Positions 1-11,810 of a stretch of 64,000 nucleotides of DNA are shown piece after piece. Position 1 is the stretch's first letter. Each line of letters begins with the position of its first letter. Origin of the DNA: Collinsella aerofaciens. Lineage in GTDB: Bacteria > Actinomycetota > Coriobacteriia > Coriobacteriales > Coriobacteriaceae. The stretch is from assembly GCF_009876115.1 (NCBI RefSeq), contig NZ_WWSY01000006.1, forward strand, positions 1 to 64,000. The letters run 5' to 3'. The position numbers were made by a program, and so were the translations under genes. The notes beneath the pieces are model-generated. The model saw only the letters and a program-made list of their open reading frames with translations, was not told the origin of the DNA and ran no database searches.

Positions 1-8
1 TATCTCCC

Positions 9-1518
<1,510 letters not shown>

Positions 1519-1923
1519 AATATGTTGGGCTTCGAGCCCGTCCGGTCCTCACAACTGTTACGCTGATCGGTTCCGTTCGATTCATATGGTTCTGTATAGG
1601 AAAAGGAATTTCTCGGGGCCGCCTCTCGGCGGCCTTGCGAAAAACAAATCCAAGTTAGACCATTTCAAATGGTTCGATGTCTGCCCGGATGCGACACATC
1701 TGGTGTGTCCATCCTCGCAGTATCCGGTTCTCAAGGTGCACGCTCTGCGGCTGATCCGGTCTCACCGGGCCGCGCGGCAAGGAGATATATTGCCAGACCG
1801 GAGGGGCGCCGTGGGCGGGAATCTGGGCGCACACATTTCCTACACATCTTGAAACCCTGTTTACGTTTGCCAGCCGTTCTCTACCGCTCACCGAGGGCCT
1901 CTTTATAGAGAAGCGTCATATGG
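1519..1923 (-). promoter_or_regulatory. rRNA operon leader and promoter region
   Basis: This 405-base stretch lies between the 16S gene and the phosphohexomutase gene and contains no convincing coding sequence. It is the expected place for the rrn promoters, the antitermination signals and the 5' processing stem. A perfect 7-bp stem with a GAGA tetraloop (minus strand GGCCGCC-GAGA-GGCGGCC) sits at 1617-1634. A short palindrome, ACCATTT-C-AAATGGT, is at 1659-1673. The minus strand also reads CTTGAGAACCGGATACTG near 1720-1737, reminiscent of actinobacterial rrn leader sequences. I could not assign the -35 and -10 hexamers with confidence. Confidence 0.55.
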
Positions 1924-3324
1924 CTAAAGCTGATAGGCTCCCTTAGCCAAAGCACAGCCGGCATCGAGCAATTCATCGCGCTCCTCCACCGAGAACCCCT
2001 CGGCGTATACGCGAACCACCGGTTCGGTCCCGCTGGGGCGGATCAGCAGCCAGGTGTCATCCTCGAATGCCAAACGTAAACCATCCATATGACTTACAGC
2101 CTGCGGCGCCTTGCCGCAAATCGATTTAGGATTCATGCCAGGAAGCAGCGTTCGCAGCGATTCGGCGTCTTCGGCCTCAAGGCGCAAATCGCGACGCCCA
2201 TAGCTCGTCTTGCCAAAACTGGCCTCGAGCTGATCGACCAAAACGCCCAAGGGCGCGCCCGTCTTTGCCATAAGCTCACACAGAATCAGACAAGCAAGGA
2301 TTCCATCACGCTCGGGCATATGCGCGGCGATGCCGATACCGCCGGCCTCTTCGCCTCCCATGAGGACACCGCCCTTCTTCATCTCTGCAGCTATATATTT
2401 GAAACCGACCGGTTTAACGGTCACACGGCAGCCAAGTGCCTCAGCAATGCGGCGCACGAGCGTCGAGCACGAGAGATTGACGACGACACGCCCCTCCAAA
2501 TTGCGGAATTGAACGAGGTCGCCCAAAACAAGCGCCATGATTTGATGCGGATGGATATATCTACCGCGTTCGTCGACCGCGCCGATACGATCGGCATCGC
2601 CGTCGGTCACCAGGCCCGCGCACGCCCCGTCCTCGACAACCGCACGCTCGCAAGCGTCCACCCATGGCTCAACAGGGTCGGGGCAAATGTCCTCTTGATC
2701 GGACGACTGTCCGGCATGAATCTCGTGCACCTCGACGCCTAGCTCCCGCAGCAGGTCGGCAAGATATCCCTGGGCCGCGCCGCCCATGGGGTCAACTACC
2801 ACACGCACGTGAGCGGCTCGAATGGCCTCGGCATCGACAAACGATGCCACCGCCTGCATATAGTCAGGAATAATATCCGCGGTGCGATAGCTTTCCTCGA
2901 TCCCCATCGGCTCGGGGGCCATGGTCTCTTCGAGCTCTTCGATGACATCCTGATTGGCCGTCGAGCCATCTCCCATGCGTAGCTTAAGGCACAGATACCC
3001 CTGCGGATGATGGGATCCCGTCACCATGAGCGCACCGCAGGCCTCGCCGTCATACGCCGCCGCCCACGTAAGGGCGGGGGTCGGAACAGGCCGAGATGCG
3101 AGCACTGCGTCCAATCCGTGAGCGGCAAGCACGCCTGCCGCAAGCTCAGCGAACTCGCGCGCCTGCGGCCGGGTGTCGAACCCTATATATACTGTTTTGC
3201 CGGGATTGATCTTTTGCCACAACTCGCCGACGGCATCGGCAATGCGGGCAACGTTGTCGGCGGTAAAGTCGTCGTCGACGCGGGCGCGCCAACCATCAGT
3301 TCCAAAATGAATTATCGCGCACAC
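1924..3324 (-). CDS. Phosphoglucomutase/phosphomannomutase family protein
   Basis: Alpha-D-phosphohexomutase of about 466 residues, interconverting hexose 1- and 6-phosphates. The N-terminus FGTDGWRAR is typical of the family. The phosphoserine loop reads VTGSHHP, the metal loop TDGDADR, the sugar-recognition loop GGEEAGG, and the C-terminal phosphate-binding loop RPSGTEP. The start is placed at a GTG (3324) preceded by GAGGTG, because family proteins begin just before FGTDGWRA. The frame stays open further upstream, but that part looks non-coding. The active loop TGSHHP differs from the commoner TASHNP or TGSHNP. Glucose versus mannose specificity cannot be decided from the sequence. Confidence 0.9.
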   Translation of the reverse strand: MCAIIHFGTDGWRARVDDDFTADNVARIADAVGELWQKINPGKTVYIGFDTRPQAREFAELAAGVLAAHGLDAVLASRPVPTPALTWAAAYDGEACGALMVTGSHHPQGYLCLKLRMGDGSTANQDVIEELEETMAPEPMGIEESYRTADIIPDYMQAVASFVDAEAIRAAHVRVVVDPMGGAAQGYLADLLRELGVEVHEIHAGQSSDQEDICPDPVEPWVDACERAVVEDGACAGLVTDGDADRIGAVDERGRYIHPHQIMALVLGDLVQFRNLEGRVVVNLSCSTLVRRIAEALGCRVTVKPVGFKYIAAEMKKGGVLMGGEEAGGIGIAAHMPERDGILACLILCELMAKTGAPLGVLVDQLEASFGKTSYGRRDLRLEAEDAESLRTLLPGMNPKSICGKAPQAVSHMDGLRLAFEDDTWLLIRPSGTEPVVRVYAEGFSVEERDELLDAGCALAKGAYQL

Positions 3325-3448
3325 GCGCAGACACCTCACAGTGTTTGGATCATGGTACGCATGGGGTATACCCGCAACGCTCGCCCAGCAACCTGCCAAA
3401 ACCGGCATTCACCATTTGGGCAAATGCTACCGACGATGTGCAGGCAAT

Positions 3449-3476
3449 AAAAAAACCGCCCCGTATGGAGCGGTTT
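3449..3476 (-). terminator. Rho-independent terminator
   Basis: On the minus strand AAACCGCTCC, loop ATAC, GGGGCGGTTT is followed by a run of T. It lies directly after the homocysteine methyltransferase stop codon. Confidence 0.9.
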
Positions 3477-3482
3477 CGACCT

Positions 3483-4376
3483 TTATATATCGAGCGCCTC
3501 GGCCATCGCCGCCGTGGTGATCGCCGTGGTTCCACAACAACTGCCCACCATTGCGGCACCGGCATGCCGCCATTCGATGCAAGCGCGCGCGAAGGCTTCG
3601 GGGTTCTCGCGCCACACAGGACCATCCTGAGTTTGGACCGGATCGCCCACGTTGGGGCGTACCGTGACGGGCGTAGTCGCCGATGCAACCATCCTGGGCA
3701 CCGCCACGTTCGCGGCCGCAAGTGAACAGCAGTTAACGCCAACCGAGTTTGCGCCGTGCTTTTCGGCGTACAAAACGGCAGCCTCGATGTTGAGGCCATC
3801 GCCTAGCAGGTCGCCTTTATCGTCAACGACAAAACTCACCAAAACAGGCATGCCGTCGGCGGCATCCTGGGCGCCGGCAAGCATGGGCTGCAAATTACGG
3901 ATAGACGTCACCGTCTCGATCAGCAGACCGTCAACACCAGCATTGAGCAGGGAGTATGCCTGCTCTCGCGAAATGCCTCGGATTTCTCGATACTCGGCAG
4001 AGTCTTCGGCAAACCACTCAATGCCGATCGGGCCCATCGAGCCCAGCAGCAGCTGAGGGTGCGCCTGGCGCGCATCGTCGACGGCACCGCGATTGACCTC
4101 AGCCACGGACGGCGTAATCTGATCTTGCTTGAGGGCATAGCTTGATGCCTGAAAGGTATTAGTAATGAGCACCTGCGCACCGGCGGCGACATACAGGCGA
4201 TGGATACGAGAAACAGTCTGCGGCTCGGCAAGGTTCCAAAACGCCGGTGGGATGTCGGCAGCGTCGTATTCACTCATCAGCACGCTGCCCATGGGGCCCT
4301 GCGTCAACAGGGTCTCGCTCGACATGCGGCGCATAAGTTCCTCGCCGCCGGGGCGGTTGTAATAACTCGTATCCAT
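3483..4376 (-). CDS. Homocysteine S-methyltransferase family protein
   Basis: Single-domain enzyme of 297 residues in the family that includes the N-terminal part of MetH, MmuM and betaine-homocysteine methyltransferase. It is expected to transfer a methyl group to homocysteine to give methionine. The zinc-binding cysteines are visible as GVNC (near residue 215) and GSCCGT near the C-terminus. An N-terminal ITNTFQAS motif matches the substrate barrel. It lacks the B12 and SAM-activation domains of MetH, so the donor may be S-methylmethionine or another methylated compound, or a methyl-loaded partner. The upstream regulator gene ends 12 bases away, suggesting co-transcription. A terminator follows. 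Confidence 0.9.
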   Translation of the reverse strand: MDTSYYNRPGGEELMRRMSSETLLTQGPMGSVLMSEYDAADIPPAFWNLAEPQTVSRIHRLYVAAGAQVLITNTFQASSYALKQDQITPSVAEVNRGAVDDARQAHPQLLLGSMGPIGIEWFAEDSAEYREIRGISREQAYSLLNAGVDGLLIETVTSIRNLQPMLAGAQDAADGMPVLVSFVVDDKGDLLGDGLNIEAAVLYAEKHGANSVGVNCCSLAAANVAVPRMVASATTPVTVRPNVGDPVQTQDGPVWRENPEAFARACIEWRHAGAAMVGSCCGTTAITTAAMAEALDI

Positions 4377-4388
4377 ATATGTGTTTCG

Positions 4389-4811
4389 CTATTCCTCGAC
4401 GCTGATTCCCTGTTTTTCGAGATAGGCGAGCCAGCGGCTCATCGTGTCCTCGGAAAGCGCATGCTCCATCATGCACGCCTCGGAATCGGCCCGCTCAAAA
4501 TCGACGCCGAGCTCCTGGACCAAAAACGTGCGGACAAGGCGATGACGGTACCAGATAGCCGTGCCGACCTCGCGACCACGGTCGGTCAGGATGACCTTGC
4601 CGTAATGCGATTGCTCGACAAGCTCGGACGCCTTAAGCGCCGAAACTGCCTTGTTGACCGATGCCTTGGAGACACCAAGACGCTGCGCGATGTCGACCGA
4701 TCGCACGCCATTGGTCTCCCCTTCTTCGCTTTCGATGCGAACCATGCACTCCAAGTAGTCTTCGTTCGCCACCGTTAGGTGCAGCTCGCGCGAGCTATTT
4801 GTCGTATCCAT
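4389..4811 (-). CDS. DtxR/MntR-type metal-dependent transcriptional regulator
   Basis: Protein of 140 residues with an N-terminal winged helix-turn-helix (SVDIAQRLGVSKASVNKAV) followed by a dimerisation/metal domain. Candidate metal ligands resemble those of MntR: ANEDYLE near residue 17, the His of WYRHRL, and EACMMEH. It lacks an SH3-like third domain, so it is closer to MntR than to DtxR or IdeR. It is likely to sense Mn(II) or Fe(II). It is transcribed divergently from peptidase T, with a 20-bp palindrome in the shared promoter region, and is followed closely by the homocysteine methyltransferase. Confidence 0.9.
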   Translation of the reverse strand: MDTTNSSRELHLTVANEDYLECMVRIESEEGETNGVRSVDIAQRLGVSKASVNKAVSALKASELVEQSHYGKVILTDRGREVGTAIWYRHRLVRTFLVQELGVDFERADSEACMMEHALSEDTMSRWLAYLEKQGISVEE

Positions 4812-4864
4812 GACCTTCCGTCCCTTCTGCGTTCAAAGGCTGATTCTACCCCATCCAAGTGTCG

Positions 4865-4884
4865 CGGTATGCCGTGGCATACCG
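4865..4884. promoter_or_regulatory. Palindrome between divergent regulator and pepT
   Basis: CGGTATGCC-GT-GGCATACCG is a perfect inverted repeat with 9-bp arms, 48 bases upstream of the pepT start and 53 upstream of the regulator start. It lies just before a possible extended -10 (TGCTAGAGT) for pepT. Position and symmetry suggest an operator, possibly for the adjacent DtxR/MntR-type regulator, but this is inference. Confidence 0.5.
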
Positions 4885-4931
4885 TGCTAGAGTTCTTGTT
4901 GCACACGACGACCAAGATTGGAGCGGTCTTT

Positions 4932-6179
4932 ATGGAAAACAACGCCACGAACCCCGACGTCCTTGAGCGCTTTTTGCGCTACGTCCAAATCAACACGCAA
5001 TCCGAGGATGCAAACTGCGACCAGGTGCCTTCGAGCACCGTTCAGTTTGACCTTGCCAACATCCTGGCCGAGGAGTTGCGCGAGCTCGGCGCGGTCGATG
5101 CCCATGTGACCGAGCATGCCTACGTGTGCGCGCATATTCCTGCGAGCGCAGGCGCGGAGAACAAGCCCGCCCTGGGCCTGATCGCACACCTCGACACCAC
5201 CGAGGTTGCGCCGGGCGCCGGCGTGAAGCCGCACATTGTGCACTACGAAGGCGGCGACCTGGTCTGCGGTACCGTTGACGGCAAGCCCGTGGCCATGAGC
5301 ACCGCCAAGCTTCCCGCCTTGAACGACCTTGTGGGTGAGGACTTGGTCTGCAGTGACGGCACCACACTGCTGGGCGCTGACGACAAGGCCGGCGTCGCCG
5401 AGATCATGGCACTTGTCGCGCGTATCGCTCAGGACCCCTCGCTGCCCCACCCCGCACTCGGCATTTGTTTTTGCCCGGACGAGGAGATCGGTCACGGCGC
5501 CGAGCTGTTGGATATCGAGGCCTTTGACTGCAAGTACGCCTACACGGTCGATGGCGGCCCCGTTGGCGAGCTGGAGTGGGAGTGCTTTAACGCCGCCGAG
5601 GCAACCGTTCGCTTTGAGGGCCAGTCCATCCATCCCGGTGACGCCAAAGGCCGCATGGTCAACGCGGGCAATCTGTTCTGCGACTTCAATGCCCTGCTCC
5701 CCTACGAGCAGCGTCCGGAATACACCGAGGGCTACGAGGGCTTCTATCACCTTGAGGGCGTCTCGGCAACGGTCGACCATGCCACGGCGCGCTATATCGT
5801 CCGTGATCACGATGCCGCCAAGTTCCAGCAGAAGCTCGAGCTGATGGATGCCGCCGCAGCACTGCTCAACCAGCGCCTGGGCGAAGAGCGCGTGACGGTC
5901 GAGATCAAGCAGCAGTACCGCAACATGGCCGAGATCGTGCGTAACTACCCCGAGCTTATCGATGTCGCCAAGGAAGCCTACCTTGCCTGCGGCATTGAGC
6001 CCCAGGTGCTGCCAATTCGCGGTGGCACCGACGGTGCGCAGCTGTCGTTCCGCGGCCTGCCCTGCCCCAACCTTTCCACGGGCGGCTACTGCTACCACGG
6101 CGTTAACGAGTTTGTCCCGGTCAGCTCGCTCGTCAAGATGACCGACGTCCTCCAGGAACTCGTCGCCCGCTTTGCATAA
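4932..6179 (+). CDS. pepT: Peptidase T (tripeptide aminopeptidase)
   Basis: M20-family di-zinc peptidase of 415 residues that removes N-terminal residues from tripeptides in the cytoplasm. The metal and catalytic motifs are present in order: LIAHLDTTE, GADDKAGVAEIM, CPDEEIGHGAE, TVDGGPVGELEWE, RGGTDGA and a C-terminal GYCYHGVNE. The start is the ATG at 4932, matching the usual N-terminus; the frame is open 51 codons further upstream. The best upstream purine stretch, GGAGCGG, is weak. The gene stands alone on the plus strand and ends with a strong terminator. Confidence 0.93.
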   Translation: MENNATNPDVLERFLRYVQINTQSEDANCDQVPSSTVQFDLANILAEELRELGAVDAHVTEHAYVCAHIPASAGAENKPALGLIAHLDTTEVAPGAGVKPHIVHYEGGDLVCGTVDGKPVAMSTAKLPALNDLVGEDLVCSDGTTLLGADDKAGVAEIMALVARIAQDPSLPHPALGICFCPDEEIGHGAELLDIEAFDCKYAYTVDGGPVGELEWECFNAAEATVRFEGQSIHPGDAKGRMVNAGNLFCDFNALLPYEQRPEYTEGYEGFYHLEGVSATVDHATARYIVRDHDAAKFQQKLELMDAAAALLNQRLGEERVTVEIKQQYRNMAEIVRNYPELIDVAKEAYLACGIEPQVLPIRGGTDGAQLSFRGLPCPNLSTGGYCYHGVNEFVPVSSLVKMTDVLQELVARFA

Positions 6180-6203
6180 GGAACTCGAACAATCTAGGTA
6201 AGC

Positions 6204-6244
6204 AAAACTGCCCCGTCCTCAAAACCGAGAACGGGGCAGTTTTT
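6204..6244 (+). terminator. Rho-independent terminator of pepT
   Basis: Perfect 13-bp stem, AAAACTGCCCCGT / ACGGGGCAGTTTT, with a 14-base loop and a T run. It lies 25 bases after the pepT stop. Confidence 0.92.
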
Positions 6245-6263
6245 GGTGAAAGGGGAGTAGTCA

Positions 6264-6432
6264 GCACCGCAGGTTGAGCCAACGTCAGCGAGCGACGTCC
6301 AAGGCGAACAAGTTGGCATGAAAAAGGCAGGGCATTGACCTTCTGGTCATGCCCTGCCTTTTGAATGACAAATTGTCGCCTTGGGCGGCGCGCAGCGTCG
6401 AGCCGTTACGGCGTTTGGTAAAACGCCGTAAC
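6264..6432 (-). repeat. Composite intergenic repeat after the LCP gene
   Basis: A multi-part element directly follows the LCP stop codon on the minus strand. It holds a perfect 12-bp hairpin, GTTACGGCGTTT-GGTA-AAACGCCGTAAC (6405-6432). A second hairpin of about 15 bp, bearing one bulge (6321-6362), has A and T runs on both sides and could terminate transcription. A conserved left end reads GCACCGCAGGTTGAGCC. The same left end, the phrase GCAGCGTCGAG and an equivalent GGTA-loop hairpin recur after prfA at 21937-22106, so this is a dispersed repeat family. Confidence 0.75.
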
Positions 6433-7662
6433 TTAATAGTTGGCTTCGTAGCCGTTGCCGTCGCCGGTGGGCTCTTCGTAGTAATCCGAATCGCTCGAAT
6501 CAGTCGAATCGTCCGAATCGTCAGAGCTGACCGATGAGGTTGCGGTGCCGTTGGCGTAATCATCGGACGTGTTGTTGTTCAGGTCGCCGATCGTAGAGCT
6601 GGAGCCATCGGACTGGCCCATGGTATTGGGGCCCTTGGGATCCTTACCAGCGTCGACGCGCTCCATCATTTCCTTAAGCTCGTCCTCGTAGACAAAGACG
6701 TAGCTCACGCCATCAATCATGGTGCTGGCATCGGCATACGAAGGCAAGTTGGCCGAATAGATGCCGTCAACATCCATGCCGCGCATGGCATTGACCGTAG
6801 AGACGATGTCCTGAACGCTCATATCGGTCACGAGCATGTCGGACAGCGAATTGACGAGGTCGAAGACCTTGGTGGCATCGAAGTTGTTGAGGATCTGGTT
6901 GGCGAGGGCGCCGAGCACCTGACGCTGGTGGCGCATGCGTGTGTAGTCGCCATCGGCATAGATGTAGCGGCAACGGGCATAGGTAAGGGCGGTCGCGCCA
7001 TCCATGTGCTGCTGACCGGCGGTGATCTTAATGTCGAGATGCTCGGGGTCGTCGACATCGTCGGTTGCGTTAATGTCGATGCCGCCGACCGAATCGATGA
7101 GCGACTGCATGCCGTCGAAGCTGACCTCGGCATAGTGGGAAATCTGGACACCGCACAGCTCGTTGACCGCCTGGACCATGGCTTCGGCGCCGCCGTAGGT
7201 ATGGCAGGCGTTGATCTTCATGGTCGAGCCGTTGTAGACGACCTTGGTATCGCGCGGAATGGAGATGAGCGTCGCCTGTTTTTGCGTGGGGTCGATACGC
7301 GCCAGAATAATCGAGTCGGCGCGGTATGTATCCTCGCCCGGGCGACCGTCAGTGCCAAGGAGCAGCACGTAGAACGGGTCCTTTGCCTCGTCGGTATCAA
7401 CCAGGATCTGGCGCAGGTTGTCGGTAATGACATTGGAATCGCCGAGCTTGCCCATAATGGTGGCAAACCACAGGCCGGCGGCAGTCGTAGCGCTCAGCAG
7501 CACACCGAGCACAGCAATGAGCGCAACGCGGCGAACCGTATGGCCGCGACGGCGCTGACGGGCGCGCTCGGAATAGCGGGCAACGTTATCGCGGCTATAG
7601 ATTTTTGCCTGAGCGCCGGTCGAAGGTCTTCGAGATTCCGTAATGGGCTTTTTCTTAAACAT
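6433..7662 (-). CDS. LytR-CpsA-Psr (LCP) family cell-wall glycopolymer ligase
   Basis: Membrane-anchored protein of 409 residues. A basic cytoplasmic N-terminus precedes one transmembrane helix (VALIAVLGVLLSATTAAGLWF, residues about 46-66), then an extracellular LCP domain. The domain shows LLLGTDGR, DSIILARID, SIPRDT and the arginine-rich TYARCRYIYADGD. LCP enzymes transfer undecaprenyl-linked glycopolymers to peptidoglycan. The tail, about 50 residues rich in Ser, Asp and Gly, is probably disordered. The ATG at 7662 is preferred over a TTG two codons upstream because AGGTTG precedes it. It follows murA by 12 bases and is probably co-transcribed. Confidence 0.9.
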   Translation of the reverse strand: MFKKKPITESRRPSTGAQAKIYSRDNVARYSERARQRRRGHTVRRVALIAVLGVLLSATTAAGLWFATIMGKLGDSNVITDNLRQILVDTDEAKDPFYVLLLGTDGRPGEDTYRADSIILARIDPTQKQATLISIPRDTKVVYNGSTMKINACHTYGGAEAMVQAVNELCGVQISHYAEVSFDGMQSLIDSVGGIDINATDDVDDPEHLDIKITAGQQHMDGATALTYARCRYIYADGDYTRMRHQRQVLGALANQILNNFDATKVFDLVNSLSDMLVTDMSVQDIVSTVNAMRGMDVDGIYSANLPSYADASTMIDGVSYVFVYEDELKEMMERVDAGKDPKGPNTMGQSDGSSSTIGDLNNNTSDDYANGTATSSVSSDDSDDSTDSSDSDYYEEPTGDGNGYEANY

Positions 7663-7674
7663 AGGCAACCTGCA

Positions 7675-8958
7675 TTAGTAGATGACGGGATCGGGAACAG
7701 TGGCGTGCTCGACATGAGCGCCAAGCGCCTGCAGCTTTTCGACAAACTGTTCGTAGCCGCGCTTAATGTGATGGATGGCCGAGACCTCGGTCGTACCGTC
7801 GGCAATGAGGCCGGCAACGACGAGTGCCGCGCCACCACGAAGATCCGGTGAGGTTACCTGAGCGCCGGAGAAGCCCTTGACGCCGTGAATCATGGCGTGG
7901 TGGCTCTCGATGCGAATATCGGCACCCATGCGCACCAGCTCGGATGCAAACATAAAACGATTCTCGAAGATGTTCTCGGTGATAACGGAACTGCCGTCGG
8001 CCAGGGCGGAGAGCACCATGATCTGCGCCTGCATGTCCGTGGGGAAACCGGGGAACGGGAGCGTCTGGATATCGACCGGCTTGATGCGCTCGACGCGATT
8101 AACGTGGACGCCATCCTCGATGCGTTCGCAATCGATGCCCATGAGCTCCATCTTCTTGAGCACCATTCCCAAGTGAATGGGGCAAAAGCCTGTGACGTCG
8201 ACACCGCGGTCGTCTGCCATCAACGCACCGGCAACGATAAAGGTACCGGCCTCGATGCGGTCGCCCACCACGCGATGGGTAACGGGATGCAGCTCTTCCA
8301 CGCCCTCGATGGTCACGACAGGCGTGCCCGCGCCGACGATCTTGGCGCCCATCTCATTAAGCATGTTGGCGAGATCGACGATCTCGGGCTCGCGGGCGGC
8401 ATTATCGATAACCGTGGTACCCTGCGCACGCACGGAGGCCATGATGAGGTTCTCGGTCGCACCGACGCTGGCGAACTCGAGTGTGACGGTGGTGCCGCGC
8501 AGGCCCTGAGGCGCGTTAGCGTTGATATAGCCGTGGGCGGTATCGAACTCGACGCCCAAGGCCTCAAGACCCAAGATATGCATATCGATCTTGCGAGCGC
8601 CCAGGTTGCAGCCACCGGGCATGGCGATCTTGGCGCGATGGAAACGGCCCAGCAGGGGTCCCATCACGGCAGTGGAAGCGCGCATCTTGGCAACGAGCTC
8701 GTAGGGCGCCTCCCAAGAATCGACCTGGGAGGTATCGATCTCGAGCGTATGCTCGTCGAGAACATCGATCGTAGCGCCCATGCCCTTGAGCACCTTGCCC
8801 ATCACGTGGACATCGGAAATATCAGGCACGTTCTGCAGCGTCGTCTTGCCCGGCGCCAGAAGCGTTGCCGCCATGAGTTTGAGCGCGGAGTTCTTGGCGC
8901 CCGAAACAGGCACGGAACCTCCGATGGCGTGGCCACCCTCAACGCGGATAATATCCAA
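7675..8958 (-). CDS. murA: UDP-N-acetylglucosamine 1-carboxyvinyltransferase
   Basis: First committed enzyme of peptidoglycan synthesis, adding enolpyruvate from PEP to UDP-GlcNAc. It has 427 residues, the normal length. SGAKNSALKLMAA is the conserved N-terminal motif. PGGCNLGARKID carries the catalytic cysteine that is alkylated by fosfomycin, so the Cys form is present. The start appears to be TTG, preceded by AAAGGG. It lies between atpC and the LCP gene on the same strand, an arrangement that links it to the ATP synthase transcript, although a terminator-like hairpin separates it from atpC. Confidence 0.95.
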   Translation of the reverse strand: MDIIRVEGGHAIGGSVPVSGAKNSALKLMAATLLAPGKTTLQNVPDISDVHVMGKVLKGMGATIDVLDEHTLEIDTSQVDSWEAPYELVAKMRASTAVMGPLLGRFHRAKIAMPGGCNLGARKIDMHILGLEALGVEFDTAHGYINANAPQGLRGTTVTLEFASVGATENLIMASVRAQGTTVIDNAAREPEIVDLANMLNEMGAKIVGAGTPVVTIEGVEELHPVTHRVVGDRIEAGTFIVAGALMADDRGVDVTGFCPIHLGMVLKKMELMGIDCERIEDGVHVNRVERIKPVDIQTLPFPGFPTDMQAQIMVLSALADGSSVITENIFENRFMFASELVRMGADIRIESHHAMIHGVKGFSGAQVTSPDLRGGAALVVAGLIADGTTEVSAIHHIKRGYEQFVEKLQALGAHVEHATVPDPVIY

Positions 8959-8971
8959 GGTCTACCCTTTC

Positions 8972-9010
8972 AAAAAGCATGCCCGGGGTGGCTGGGCCAT
9001 CCCGGGCATG
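8972..9010 (-). terminator. Terminator-like hairpin between atpC and murA
   Basis: On the minus strand CATGCCCGGG pairs with CCCGGGCATG across a 13-base loop, followed by C and five T. It could terminate or attenuate the ATP synthase transcript before murA. Confidence 0.7.
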
Positions 9011-9046
9011 ATGTGTTCGCAAATGGTCGAACGCTAAAGCGTTTGA

Positions 9047-9439
9047 CTATTGGGCAAGCTTGAGCTTACACCATGCGATTTCATTATAGAGGTAGGCGCG
9101 GCGTGCATCATCCTCCGACAAATTACCCAGCTTCTCTTCAAAACCTTGAATATCAGCTTTAACCTTGTCGGCGTCGACGGTCGCCAAATCGCAAGCGCGC
9201 TCGGCGAGGACGGTCACGACATCGTCCGCAACCTGGGCATAGCCGCCGGCCACGGCAAACGTGTGGTCGACAGTGCCCATGGCCTTATCGGAAACGCGAA
9301 CGTAACCGCGGTCGATCGTGCAGATTTCGCTGGAGTGAGCAGGCAGAACACCAAACTCGCCATCCGTGGACGGAATCGACACAAACGCAGCGTCGCCCTC
9401 ATAGGCGCAGCTCACGGGGCACACGATGCGGATACGCAT
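9047..9439 (-). CDS. atpC: ATP synthase F1 epsilon subunit
   Basis: Epsilon subunit of 130 residues, linking the rotor stalk to F1 and restraining ATP hydrolysis. The beta-sandwich domain carries the typical DGEFGVLPAHS motif. The C-terminal helical part includes DDARRAYLYNE. It begins 3 bases after the atpD stop and is the last subunit gene of the operon. Confidence 0.95.
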   Translation of the reverse strand: MRIRIVCPVSCAYEGDAAFVSIPSTDGEFGVLPAHSSEICTIDRGYVRVSDKAMGTVDHTFAVAGGYAQVADDVVTVLAERACDLATVDADKVKADIQGFEEKLGNLSEDDARRAYLYNEIAWCKLKLAQ

Positions 9440-9442
9440 AAC

Positions 9443-11805
<2,363 letters not shown>

Positions 11806-11810
11806 AGGGC

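Noticed and set aside
1617..1634. Stable hairpin with GAGA tetraloop as a transcription terminator before 16S.
   Set aside because: No T run follows, and a terminator about 100 bases before the 16S gene would make no sense. A processing or antitermination role is more likely.
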